64,000 bases of DNA from Cyclobacteriaceae bacterium (GTDB lineage Bacteria; Bacteroidota; Bacteroidia; Cytophagales; Cyclobacteriaceae): positions 1 to 64,000 of the forward strand of contig JANQPQ010000009.1 in assembly GCA_028285445.1 (NCBI GenBank). The letters are read 5' to 3'. A program made the position numbers and the translations under genes. The notes beneath the pieces were generated by a model that was not told the DNA's origin, made no database searches, and was given only the letters and a program-made list of their open reading frames with translations. Below, one piece after another: positions 37,038-45,975 of the stretch (its first letter is position 1; every line of letters starts with the position of its first letter).

Positions 37038-39767
37038 ATGAGAAAAATTATTTTCACTTCATTCATCCTATTTCTGGCATTTACTAGCCAGGCCCAATGG
37101 ACAACTTCTGGGAGTAATATCTATTTCAATACAGGTAATGTTGGTATTGGCGCCATATCTCCAGCATATAAGCTGGATGTGACAGGTGATATTCGCGCGA
37201 ACAGCGGCTGGCTCAGGGTGAATAACGGATTTGGGCTTCTCAACTCTAGTATTAGCACATCCTTTGAATCGGAAAACGTCAATTACTGGCTTATGAAATC
37301 TGATCGAGGTTTGAGAATTGCAAACACTTCCGGAGTGCAACAAGGGTACTTATTTCATAATAATGCTGGCTCCTTTGGTCTTCTTGATGGCGATGGGTCC
37401 TGGGCATTCAAAATTCAAACGAATAACCACAACGCATTTTATGTGGACAATAGCGAGAAAATGCGCATTACAACCTCCGGATATGTGGGGATCGGCAAAA
37501 CTGCGCCAGGATACCCATTAGATGTCTCCGGTGCTATTCATGGTACACAGCTACTACTCAATGGCCACAACGCGATTACACTGCAAGCTGGAACATCTAA
37601 TCTCTTTATCGGTAGAGATGCCGGAGTGAGTATTACCACTGCAACCCGAAACGTTCATATCGGACGGCTGGCTGGAAATTCTACCACATCTGGCCTATAC
37701 AATTTGTTCGTGGGACCTCACGCTGGGCGCTACAATACATCTGGAGATCGAAATACTTTTCTGGGGGATGCGGCCGGACATTCTACCACAACTGGCGACA
37801 ACAACACTTTCGTAGGCCAAGTGGCCGGCTACGATAACACCACAGGCACTATGAATGCATATTTCGGTTATGCAGCAGGTAACGATAATACTACAGGATC
37901 ATATAACACCCTAATTGGCACTGAAGCGGGCCATTACACAACCACAGCTTCCAATAACACTTTCGTTGGTCACGAATCTGGCCGGTATACGTCCATAGGA
38001 AATCAAAACACTTTTGTCGGGCGGCAAACGGGCCGAACAAATACCTCGGGGAAGGACAATACTGCGATAGGATACCAGGCCGGATATACTAATGCTACAG
38101 GAGATGGCAATGTATTTCTAGGAAACAAAGCCGGTTTCAACGAAACAGGCTCTAACAAGCTTTATATTGGAAATGCTCCTAGCACTACCCTTATTTATGG
38201 AGATTTCAGCACCACGAGAGTAGGTATTGGCACGACATCACCTACTCATACGTTGGACGTAGCCGGAACTATCAACGCCACTGAGATATTGGTTAATGGT
38301 TCTTCCTTATCCGGTGCTAGTTTGTGGGGTCAAGCTTCTTCAGATCTCTATTTTTCGAGCGGTAAGGTGGCTATTGGTACTTCAACCTTACCTACCGACA
38401 AACTGCTACAACTTGATGGTACCACCACATCCACCGGTATTTCTCTAAGTAATAGTGGTCTGGGCGCCGCCCATCTCTATTGGGATGAAGCCAACAAAGA
38501 TCTGGCATTTTTGGGAAGTAGAGCCGGTGGAGCCAACATGAAATTTACAGTAAGAGATGCCAGCAACAATTATACTGATGCGCTCTACCTTAAGAATGAT
38601 GGCGACATTGGTATCGGCACCACCAACCCTACGCAGCAACTACATATTGTTACTCCCACCAACGCTGGTGGGTTAACACTTGAAAGCACAGCTACCCAGG
38701 GAGCGTCATACCTCACTTTTAAGGACGTTTCTGGTACAGCCAATATTCTGGCCTACCCTGAAGTATCTGGATCCGACTTTGACAATTCGCTGGTATTTAT
38801 TGCCCGCAACGGAAAAGACTTTAAGTTTTCAAGCGACGTAGGAAGCGGCCAGGGTGGTGTAAAGATGACCCTCAAGAACGATGGAAGTTTGGGTGTTGGA
38901 ACGGATACACCTGAAACAATGCTTCACGTGGCCGGTGCCGGCAAATTCGAAGGAGATCTGCAATTGCAGGGTGGGAATCTAATCATCGGACATAACGGAT
39001 ACATCGATAATGATGCAACGTTTGGGGAGCATGTAGACGATTGGATTCGATTGAGAGGATTTATCGAATTGAAGAGCAATACGGATTTCCATGGCCTGGT
39101 AATGAGAGACAAAGACAATGGCGCTTATGTAAACATCGCGCAAGTGCAAGGCATAAGCTACTTCGCCGACAGTGGCCCCTACAACACTTGGTTTCTGGCT
39201 GGGGATGAGGCCAATGTAATGGTGAGAGGTGAATTAAGTGTTTTTGGTGGAAACATTAATGAAACGGATGGCAGCCTGAGTATCAATTCCGAGGACAATG
39301 TCTACATCGGTATGGACTACACTGATAATGATGCTGATACGCAGGCAATAATGTTTGGTAAGAATGACAAAGGAGGAGCCACGAATTGGGAAGAACTGAT
39401 GAGGATTGATGAAGGTGGCAACGTGGGTATTGGCACAGCAACGCCACAATCTAAACTGGCTGTTGATGGCATAATCACCTCCAAAGAAGTAAATGTCACT
39501 GCCACCGGGTGGCCTGACTATGTCTTCGAATCTGATTATGAACTGATGTCGCTGGAAGAGATTGAAAAATTCATCGCTGATAAAGGCCACTTACCAGAGG
39601 TTCCTACAGCACAAGAAGTAGCGAGTAATGGATTAATGGTGGGAGAAATGAATGCATTGCTACTAAAGAAAATCGAAGAGTTGACGCTGCATCAGATAGA
39701 GCTCAAGAGGGAGAATTTAGAATTGAAAGAATTAATCAAAGACATCTATAAGAAACTTAACAAATAG
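37038..39767 (+). CDS. Larger modular tail-fibre-like protein with YadA-like repeats
   Basis: I take the ATG at 37038, which gives a standard signal peptide (MRKIIFTSFILFLAFTSQAQ); an ATG at 36987 would add 17 residues of unlikely leader. The 909-residue protein begins like its neighbour ('GNVGIGAISPAYKLDVTGDI'), then has ten 17-residue repeats (DNA 37641-38150) with the pattern N-T-F-x-G-x-x-A-G-x-x-x-T, as in YadA/Hia head repeats of trimeric adhesins. Further GIGT units follow, and the C-terminus repeats the SDYELMSLEEIE-coiled-coil block of the preceding gene. It is probably a trimeric fibre at the cell surface. Confidence 0.7.
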   Translation: MRKIIFTSFILFLAFTSQAQWTTSGSNIYFNTGNVGIGAISPAYKLDVTGDIRANSGWLRVNNGFGLLNSSISTSFESENVNYWLMKSDRGLRIANTSGVQQGYLFHNNAGSFGLLDGDGSWAFKIQTNNHNAFYVDNSEKMRITTSGYVGIGKTAPGYPLDVSGAIHGTQLLLNGHNAITLQAGTSNLFIGRDAGVSITTATRNVHIGRLAGNSTTSGLYNLFVGPHAGRYNTSGDRNTFLGDAAGHSTTTGDNNTFVGQVAGYDNTTGTMNAYFGYAAGNDNTTGSYNTLIGTEAGHYTTTASNNTFVGHESGRYTSIGNQNTFVGRQTGRTNTSGKDNTAIGYQAGYTNATGDGNVFLGNKAGFNETGSNKLYIGNAPSTTLIYGDFSTTRVGIGTTSPTHTLDVAGTINATEILVNGSSLSGASLWGQASSDLYFSSGKVAIGTSTLPTDKLLQLDGTTTSTGISLSNSGLGAAHLYWDEANKDLAFLGSRAGGANMKFTVRDASNNYTDALYLKNDGDIGIGTTNPTQQLHIVTPTNAGGLTLESTATQGASYLTFKDVSGTANILAYPEVSGSDFDNSLVFIARNGKDFKFSSDVGSGQGGVKMTLKNDGSLGVGTDTPETMLHVAGAGKFEGDLQLQGGNLIIGHNGYIDNDATFGEHVDDWIRLRGFIELKSNTDFHGLVMRDKDNGAYVNIAQVQGISYFADSGPYNTWFLAGDEANVMVRGELSVFGGNINETDGSLSINSEDNVYIGMDYTDNDADTQAIMFGKNDKGGATNWEELMRIDEGGNVGIGTATPQSKLAVDGIITSKEVNVTATGWPDYVFESDYELMSLEEIEKFIADKGHLPEVPTAQEVASNGLMVGEMNALLLKKIEELTLHQIELKRENLELKELIKDIYKKLNK
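37641..38150 (+). repeat. Ten tandem 51-bp (17-residue) protein repeats
   Basis: Each unit encodes a 17-residue YadA-head-like module such as GDNNTFVGQVAGYDNTT or GSYNTLIGTEAGHYTTT. The protein pattern is kept while the DNA copies have drifted apart, indicating old duplications rather than recent slippage. They should form a left-handed parallel beta-roll in a trimer. Confidence 0.8.
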
Positions 39768-39804
39768 GCCACGGGGCACCAAATACTAAAGAATCTACAG
39801 AATC

Positions 39805-40344
39805 ATGAATAAGATCAACATACTCCTAACAATCAGTATCCTTTCGTTCATTGGAATGATTGGACTATTCTACCTCCACTTTGTAAACACTCCGAAGTTA
39901 GGCTACATCGACACCAATAAAGTAATTGCCAATTACCAGGGGGCAAAAGACGCCAAGGCGCAGTACGACCAAAAGGCTGTCGTTTGGAAAGCAAATATTG
40001 ATACATTAACAAAGGAGCTGGAAAAGACCATTGCCGCCTTTAAGGAAACACAAGAACAGCTCAGTAGTAAGGAAAAGGCCCTGCAGGAAGAGCTCATTAA
40101 AACCAAACGTACACAGCTAATTACCTACAGTAACTCCATCGAGCAACTCAGTCAGCAGGAAGATCAACTGCTTACCCAGAATGTGCTTAAAGAGGTTAAC
40201 CAATACTTGAAAAACTATGGCGATCGTCAGAACTATAAAATTATCCTAGCCGCTACCAATATGGGCAATATCGTCTATGGCAACGACGCTATCGATCTTA
40301 CGGATGAGGTAATTACCGGGTTAAATAGCAGTTATTCAAAATGA
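39805..40344 (+). CDS. OmpH/Skp-like periplasmic chaperone
   Basis: The 179-residue protein has an N-terminal hydrophobic segment (residues 7-25) that could be an uncleaved anchor, then the Skp-like opening LGYIDTNKVIANYQGAKDA, a long coiled coil (KANIDTLTKELEKTIAAFKE onwards) and a closing beta element (NYKIILAATNMGNIVYGND). The OmpH/Skp family binds unfolded outer-membrane proteins in the periplasm. In this operon it may serve the large Rhs or fibre proteins as a dedicated holdase. It overlaps the next gene by four bases (ATGA). Confidence 0.75.
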   Translation: MNKINILLTISILSFIGMIGLFYLHFVNTPKLGYIDTNKVIANYQGAKDAKAQYDQKAVVWKANIDTLTKELEKTIAAFKETQEQLSSKEKALQEELIKTKRTQLITYSNSIEQLSQQEDQLLTQNVLKEVNQYLKNYGDRQNYKIILAATNMGNIVYGNDAIDLTDEVITGLNSSYSK

Positions 40345-40922
40345 AAAATCTGCTTATAACAATCGCCACCACAGTTCTACTTAGCTGTGGGTCCCCACAA
40401 AAAGTCAGCCGCGAACAACTGCTGGCCTACGTTTCAGAAAAGTCCAATGGCCTAACCAGAGAGACGGAAGCCGGGGACTACTCACTGAAAACAAGTTTCA
40501 GGCCGAATGACTTTTTTATCTGGCAAGACTTGAAAGCAGGGGACAGAGAACTGGCATTTGTTAGCAATCAATACGCAAACAACATCTACTTCACTCTTTC
40601 AATTCAACCCAAGTCTAACGCCAGCCTATCGAAACTTGTAGCAATAAAAGAGACCCTCGATTATAAGATGAATCAATATCTACAGCTACAAGCACAAGGC
40701 AATAGCCACTACGCAATCAGCTATATCACTTCCGGTTTTTCCGGTACAAACACAATTGATTTGCTATTTGCCTTCCCAAAAGAGGGCAACCTGAAAGGGA
40801 AATGGTTGGATCTAGACCTTGCAGAATTCGGGCTGGGAATCGGCCCACAAAGATTCCGATTTAGCACAAAAGACATATTTGAAACTCCCTCAATCGATTT
40901 CGAATTAATCTCACGATCATGA
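40341..40922 (+). CDS. Small lipoprotein of unknown function
   Basis: A 193-residue product with the lipobox TVLLSC (Cys16), so it is expected to be a lipoprotein. The mature part has a mixed alpha/beta pattern (FISNQYANNIYFTLSIQ-like strands, then LLFAFPKEGNLKGKWLDLDL) and no motif I recognise. Four-base overlaps join it to the OmpH-like gene and to the first Rhs gene, so it is likely a dedicated accessory of the Rhs locus, perhaps a membrane tether. Confidence 0.6.
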   Translation: MKNLLITIATTVLLSCGSPQKVSREQLLAYVSEKSNGLTRETEAGDYSLKTSFRPNDFFIWQDLKAGDRELAFVSNQYANNIYFTLSIQPKSNASLSKLVAIKETLDYKMNQYLQLQAQGNSHYAISYITSGFSGTNTIDLLFAFPKEGNLKGKWLDLDLAEFGLGIGPQRFRFSTKDIFETPSIDFELISRS

Positions 40923-43900
40923 TATACCGAAAACTACGACAGCGCAAAACGATCAAGGTATTGGCATGCTTTCTGGCGATAAATATGCTTTGTAGCACGC
41001 TTTTCCCCACAATATCATTAGCTCTCACCCATGGGCCACACCAACCTGAGTACACCTCTTATGAAAGTCCAGGCAATTCCGATATGGTTAATCTACTAAC
41101 CGGTGACTTTTCTTTTAACATTCCAGTGTTGGACGTGCCTGGTCCTGAAGGAGGATTTACACTTCCTCTCTCCTACCATGCCGGCATAGGCCTTGAGCAA
41201 GAAGCTTCCTGGGTAGGTCTGGGTTGGTCGCTTAACGCTGGAGCTATCACCAGGAGTATTGTGGAATACCCTGATGATGCCAGTGGACAAGTCCAAACCA
41301 TCAACGTACAGGATCCTGGCCAGTACGGCTGGGCTTCCACTGTCCTGGGGTTAGGGCAGATTGGCTGGGACAGTGAGAATGGCAAGTATGGTAGTCTAAG
41401 CCTGCTGGGATTACTCTCTTATTCATACGACGAAGATGGTTCTACAGTAGGAGTAGCGGGAGTAAACTTTAGCAGTAACGGCGTGAGCGTGGATCCCGTT
41501 GGAGTGGCTTTGGCAGCCTTGACTATTGCCTCATTAGGCGCAACTGCAGCAAGTGCCAACGCAGCTGCTGCAGGTGCCGCCGGTGCTAAGGCCGGAGCAG
41601 CAATAGGAGCTGGCAAGGCAGGAGCAGTTGGTGCAAAAGCTATTGCGACCCAGGTTGGAACTGATCTCGCAATAAGTGCCGGTCTATCTACAGTATTCAG
41701 TTCTCAAACACCCTCTTTGGGAGCGCAAGGGTTTTGGCAGTATCAGAAAAAAGTCAAGCAACGTCTGTTTCACAAAAAGTACTGGATTTGGCTAGATCAA
41801 ACCAGAAATGAGCAGATGTATGGCGTATTGAATTTGGGAGATGTATCACCAGAAAACTACACGCAATCCAATAACATCGAGCTCAATCTCAATGTAGAGG
41901 GTAACTCGAAAGTGCTTAAGCAGTTCAGTACGGACCCAACTAACGAAATTGGCTCGGCGAGTGACATGCTATTTTTTATGGATGACGACGAACAATACCA
42001 TAGCAGCAACCGTCCTGCTGGCCTCGCATTTGACAATTATAACGTAACAGGCCCTGGAGTTAGTGGATCAATAGCGCCTTACCGTTTTGAGATTGGCTCA
42101 TTGGCTGCCCCTCGGGGTATGGATGCTGATCACAAGAGACTTTATCCCATTGATTTCATGGATTACAAAGTCCCCTTCTTATACAAAGGCAGTTTTTCAA
42201 ATAAATACTTCCATCACGTCGGGGGCAGCACTACGCCAACAACTCCCACACCTCATTTCGGCATTAGTCATGCGGTAGGGAATACAAACCCCCAGAACAA
42301 TACGTCTCTGACCTACGATTTAGACGATGTAATTTTCGACTCCGAACGGATTCCTACTTCTGTTCAAGGTCATAAACTTGACCGCAACAACCACATTGAG
42401 TGGTATACTAATGCGGAAATTAGAACAAGCCAACCATTTACCGATGGGTTTGTTGATTTCCTGCCCCAAACAGAGAGAGATGGCTTCCGGGAAGAAGTCG
42501 ACCTGGGCTTGCAAACAATCACCACCAGTGATCCGCTGATAAGTGATGGAGTTACATTTGCTGACGTCGGAAGCTACTTTGCTGTTAACGATGTTGTGAC
42601 AGTCACAATTACGCGGACTGACAACACCGTCAATCCTCCGCAAACTCTGCAGCAAGGGTATGTCACTACGGTGGACGCGGTAAATACTACAACCAACACA
42701 GTTACGTTTGACACCAATGGTTGGTTAGCAGCCTTTCTTGATCCAACCCCGTCATTAGGCCAAACTGTTGCTGCCAGGGTGAATAAAATGGCTAATGTCG
42801 AATCCAACATTGGTGGCTATTCCATCACCCGACCTGATGGTAAAACCTTTCATTATGCTCTTCCTGTCTATGATCATTCGCTGGAAACGAGAATTACCAA
42901 CGTAGACGATCCGGACATAACGTCTGTAATTTACCGTGGAAGCCCATTCCCAAACTCCTGGTTATTAACCACAATCACCGGTCCTGACTTTGTCGATAGA
43001 GACGGTAGTGGTACTGCCAATGCCGGTGATTGGGGCCATTGGATAAATCTCTCTTACGGAGAATATGACAACGATTATCGTTGGAAGACTCCATTTGATG
43101 GGACCAAGCGCACTCCAGATGACAAGTCAGACGTGGTTACTGAGGGCGTAAAGCAGCTTTACTACCTTAATCAGATCCAAACTCGCAGTCACACCGCCAT
43201 GTTTTTCAAGGACATCCGATCTGATGGCAAAGGATTCAGTGACGCTGGCCTATTCGGAAATACACTTTCACTAAATGAGATTTACCTACTCACAAATGAA
43301 AAGTATGAAGAACTAATTGACCCGGCTGGAGTCAATTTCAGCTTGGCGAATAACGGCGGACTAACAAACGTTTGGAACATGCTAGATCTTGCGGGAAATA
43401 GCACCGCACAAACTTTCTTAGATGCAAATACACTGGGTAAAGTGGTATTCAACTACAACTACGATCTCGCCAGCAATACCCCCAACTCCTCCGCTACTGG
43501 TGGTGGCCGTCTAACATTGGAATCCCTCTCAATTTTAGGCAAGAACAATGTCAAGACATTTCCAGACTATACTTTTCACTATGCCCACAACCCGGCATTT
43601 GAAAAGTACGATTGGGATGGATGGGGTATGTACAACCCCACCGGCAACGCCTCTGGATCAAGTCACAAGGCATCTGACACTGACCTTGATGCTACTGCCT
43701 GGAGTCTTACTAAAGTGGTAATGCCATTAGGTAATGAACTACATGTTGAATACGAGCGAGACACTTATTCCTCCATATCGGGGCATCCCGTGAAAAGAGG
43801 AGTATATACCACTGATACCGATTGGAGCAACGGCATATCAGTTTCGGGAGATACGGATGGTTTGGCCGTAAACGACCTGGTGACAGTAGAGGGAGATGTT

Positions 43901-45949
43901 TACTATTCATGTGATGGCACGACAGGTCCCATGGCACTACTAGCCAAAAACCCCTATTCCGCTACGGCAACAGTTACTGCGGTAACGGCTAATAGTATTT
44001 CTCTCAATTACACCTATCCAACACCAACCTGTGGACAAGGGGAAACTCTTAATGTCCAGTATGTAACCGGCAATATCAGCAAGTCTATTCTCGACCGTAA
44101 AGGCGGAAACTTGAGAGTAGCGTCTATTACCGCCTCAGACAACAATGGACAGTCTTACAAAACCAGGTATTTGTATACCCTGGAAAACGATCCCAATAAT
44201 ACCAGTTCAGGATCGATTGCCAAAGAACCTGATTATATCCGTGAGTCTGACTTAGAAATTTACGATCTACCAGATTATCCATTTACCCCGGTTCTGTACG
44301 GTACAGTTACAGTGCTCCAAGGTAGACTTAGCAACGATACCGATTACCATACCAAACAAGTCTTCAAATACCAGACTCCAACTGAAGAAATGGTCGCTTT
44401 GACTAATTCCACAACTGTTGAAGTAGACGAACTAATATACTCGGACATTAATGACGCGGAGAAAGTAACAATATCGAGGTTCAATTTCGAAAATAAAGCA
44501 GCTAAAATAGGGCAGCCTACCTCTGTAGAAATCAAAGATGCCGGTAATAACACCGTTCAATCTACAACCTTCTTTTATGCCGAAGATCCAAATAACAATC
44601 AAGGGGTTTATACTAACGGTGCATTGGTTGCAGATAGAATCGAAAACAGCTCACTCGTTTATCACAAACTTAGCCGGACCACGTCCATTACCTACCCTTC
44701 AGTTTTGACTAAAATCACAACCGTCAAAGATGGCCAAACTTCTATAATCGAAAATAAAGACTGGGACTCCATCACAGGCAATGTCATTGAGAAGGAAACT
44801 ACCACACCACTTGGTCTAAAATTTAGATCAGTAACCGTTCCAGCCTATACCATATCAGACTATTCCGGAATGGGCTCAAAAGCAACCAACATTGCCAATG
44901 CCCACATGCTTAGTCAGCCCGCTGCCCAATACACCTACAAGATTAATTCATCTGGGAACATTATAGGCTTGGTCAGCGCTTCTGCGCAAACCTGGAAAAA
45001 GGATTGGAGCAACTATCGCAATGTATTCGTCGGTACCTACGTTGATAACAGCACCGGTCCTCAGGTCTGGAGACTGCACGAGCAATATATTTTTGAAGGA
45101 AGTGACGCATTTAGAGATCCTGTTACTAGCACAGGTAATCTTCTGGATGATGGTACTTATGACCCTACCGCGTTTTCGGTTTTTGATTTTGACAATTTGA
45201 GCAATAATACAGACTGGCTCCAAACCAGCTCTATTAACAGGTACGACCCCTATTCTATGCCACTCGAAACTGAAGCTTTAGGTCAAGTTTATGCCGCTTC
45301 AAAGATGGGATATGATGACAACTACAAACTTGCGGAAGTCACCAATGCCCGTTTCGGAGAGTTTGCCTACTCTGGAGCTGAAGACAAAATTGATGGCCTC
45401 AATTTCTTTGGTGGTGAAGTAGGGTTAGGCAACGGAACAGTAGCGACAACTACAACACATACCGGTGCAAGTGCACTTCAGCTTGCTTCTGGACAAAAAG
45501 GATTCGAATTCACTGCCACCGAGTTGCGAGCTAACCGCTACTACCGACTTTTGGTCTGGGCCAATTCAGAAAACGCCGAATTCTTCTACAGGCTCAATGG
45601 TGGAACAGAAGCTTCTCTACCTGCCGTTATGGTGGGTTCTCATGATGGCTGGTATCTGCTTCAGGCTGAGGTCAACTCAGGATCCTCACCTACTTCTCTT
45701 CAAGTTGGTGTAAAGTCAACCTCTGGCACCATAGTGGTTGATGACTTCCGCTTCCACCCCACTACCTCTGGTATGACCTCCTACGTCTATGATGACTTTG
45801 GCCGTGTACAGTATATTCTTGACAATAGTAACCGCTATCTGCGCTACCAATACAACGACGAAGGAAGGATAGAAAGCACCCATGTCGAAACTTTCCAGTA
45901 TGGTGAAATCAAGTTGACATCCAGCAACATCCATTACAGAAGAAACTAA
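40919..45949 (+). CDS. First Rhs/YD-family shell protein (SpvB/TcB-like)
   Basis: A 1676-residue exported protein (basic N-terminus then a hydrophobic stretch to about residue 36). It opens with the Bacteroidota Rhs-associated block VNLLTGDFSFNIPVLDVPGP, HAGIGLEQEASWVGLGWSLN (around residues 57-106). Residues 194-260 are a hydrophobic, Ala/Gly-rich segment (DNA about 41498-41698). Long beta-rich YD-type regions follow, and a carbohydrate-binding-like module (residues about 1515-1615) precedes a final YD stretch (SYVYDDFGRVQYILDNSNRY). It lacks the Rhs core and a toxin tail, so it is probably the partner of the next gene, as TcB is to TcC. Its start overlaps the lipoprotein gene by four bases. 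Confidence 0.78.
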   Translation: MIYRKLRQRKTIKVLACFLAINMLCSTLFPTISLALTHGPHQPEYTSYESPGNSDMVNLLTGDFSFNIPVLDVPGPEGGFTLPLSYHAGIGLEQEASWVGLGWSLNAGAITRSIVEYPDDASGQVQTINVQDPGQYGWASTVLGLGQIGWDSENGKYGSLSLLGLLSYSYDEDGSTVGVAGVNFSSNGVSVDPVGVALAALTIASLGATAASANAAAAGAAGAKAGAAIGAGKAGAVGAKAIATQVGTDLAISAGLSTVFSSQTPSLGAQGFWQYQKKVKQRLFHKKYWIWLDQTRNEQMYGVLNLGDVSPENYTQSNNIELNLNVEGNSKVLKQFSTDPTNEIGSASDMLFFMDDDEQYHSSNRPAGLAFDNYNVTGPGVSGSIAPYRFEIGSLAAPRGMDADHKRLYPIDFMDYKVPFLYKGSFSNKYFHHVGGSTTPTTPTPHFGISHAVGNTNPQNNTSLTYDLDDVIFDSERIPTSVQGHKLDRNNHIEWYTNAEIRTSQPFTDGFVDFLPQTERDGFREEVDLGLQTITTSDPLISDGVTFADVGSYFAVNDVVTVTITRTDNTVNPPQTLQQGYVTTVDAVNTTTNTVTFDTNGWLAAFLDPTPSLGQTVAARVNKMANVESNIGGYSITRPDGKTFHYALPVYDHSLETRITNVDDPDITSVIYRGSPFPNSWLLTTITGPDFVDRDGSGTANAGDWGHWINLSYGEYDNDYRWKTPFDGTKRTPDDKSDVVTEGVKQLYYLNQIQTRSHTAMFFKDIRSDGKGFSDAGLFGNTLSLNEIYLLTNEKYEELIDPAGVNFSLANNGGLTNVWNMLDLAGNSTAQTFLDANTLGKVVFNYNYDLASNTPNSSATGGGRLTLESLSILGKNNVKTFPDYTFHYAHNPAFEKYDWDGWGMYNPTGNASGSSHKASDTDLDATAWSLTKVVMPLGNELHVEYERDTYSSISGHPVKRGVYTTDTDWSNGISVSGDTDGLAVNDLVTVEGDVYYSCDGTTGPMALLAKNPYSATATVTAVTANSISLNYTYPTPTCGQGETLNVQYVTGNISKSILDRKGGNLRVASITASDNNGQSYKTRYLYTLENDPNNTSSGSIAKEPDYIRESDLEIYDLPDYPFTPVLYGTVTVLQGRLSNDTDYHTKQVFKYQTPTEEMVALTNSTTVEVDELIYSDINDAEKVTISRFNFENKAAKIGQPTSVEIKDAGNNTVQSTTFFYAEDPNNNQGVYTNGALVADRIENSSLVYHKLSRTTSITYPSVLTKITTVKDGQTSIIENKDWDSITGNVIEKETTTPLGLKFRSVTVPAYTISDYSGMGSKATNIANAHMLSQPAAQYTYKINSSGNIIGLVSASAQTWKKDWSNYRNVFVGTYVDNSTGPQVWRLHEQYIFEGSDAFRDPVTSTGNLLDDGTYDPTAFSVFDFDNLSNNTDWLQTSSINRYDPYSMPLETEALGQVYAASKMGYDDNYKLAEVTNARFGEFAYSGAEDKIDGLNFFGGEVGLGNGTVATTTTHTGASALQLASGQKGFEFTATELRANRYYRLLVWANSENAEFFYRLNGGTEASLPAVMVGSHDGWYLLQAEVNSGSSPTSLQVGVKSTSGTIVVDDFRFHPTTSGMTSYVYDDFGRVQYILDNSNRYLRYQYNDEGRIESTHVETFQYGEIKLTSSNIHYRRN

Positions 45950-45975
45950 AACAACAAGAAGCAAATCATCGAAAT

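Noticed and set aside
37641-38150. Regular 51-base repeats as a CRISPR array
   Set aside because: The repeats are in frame, encode a YadA-like module and differ in DNA sequence; there are no identical repeats with unique spacers.
35181-39767. Prophage tail-fibre genes
   Set aside because: No head, terminase, integrase or other phage gene is nearby; both genes carry signal peptides and lead into a Rhs operon.
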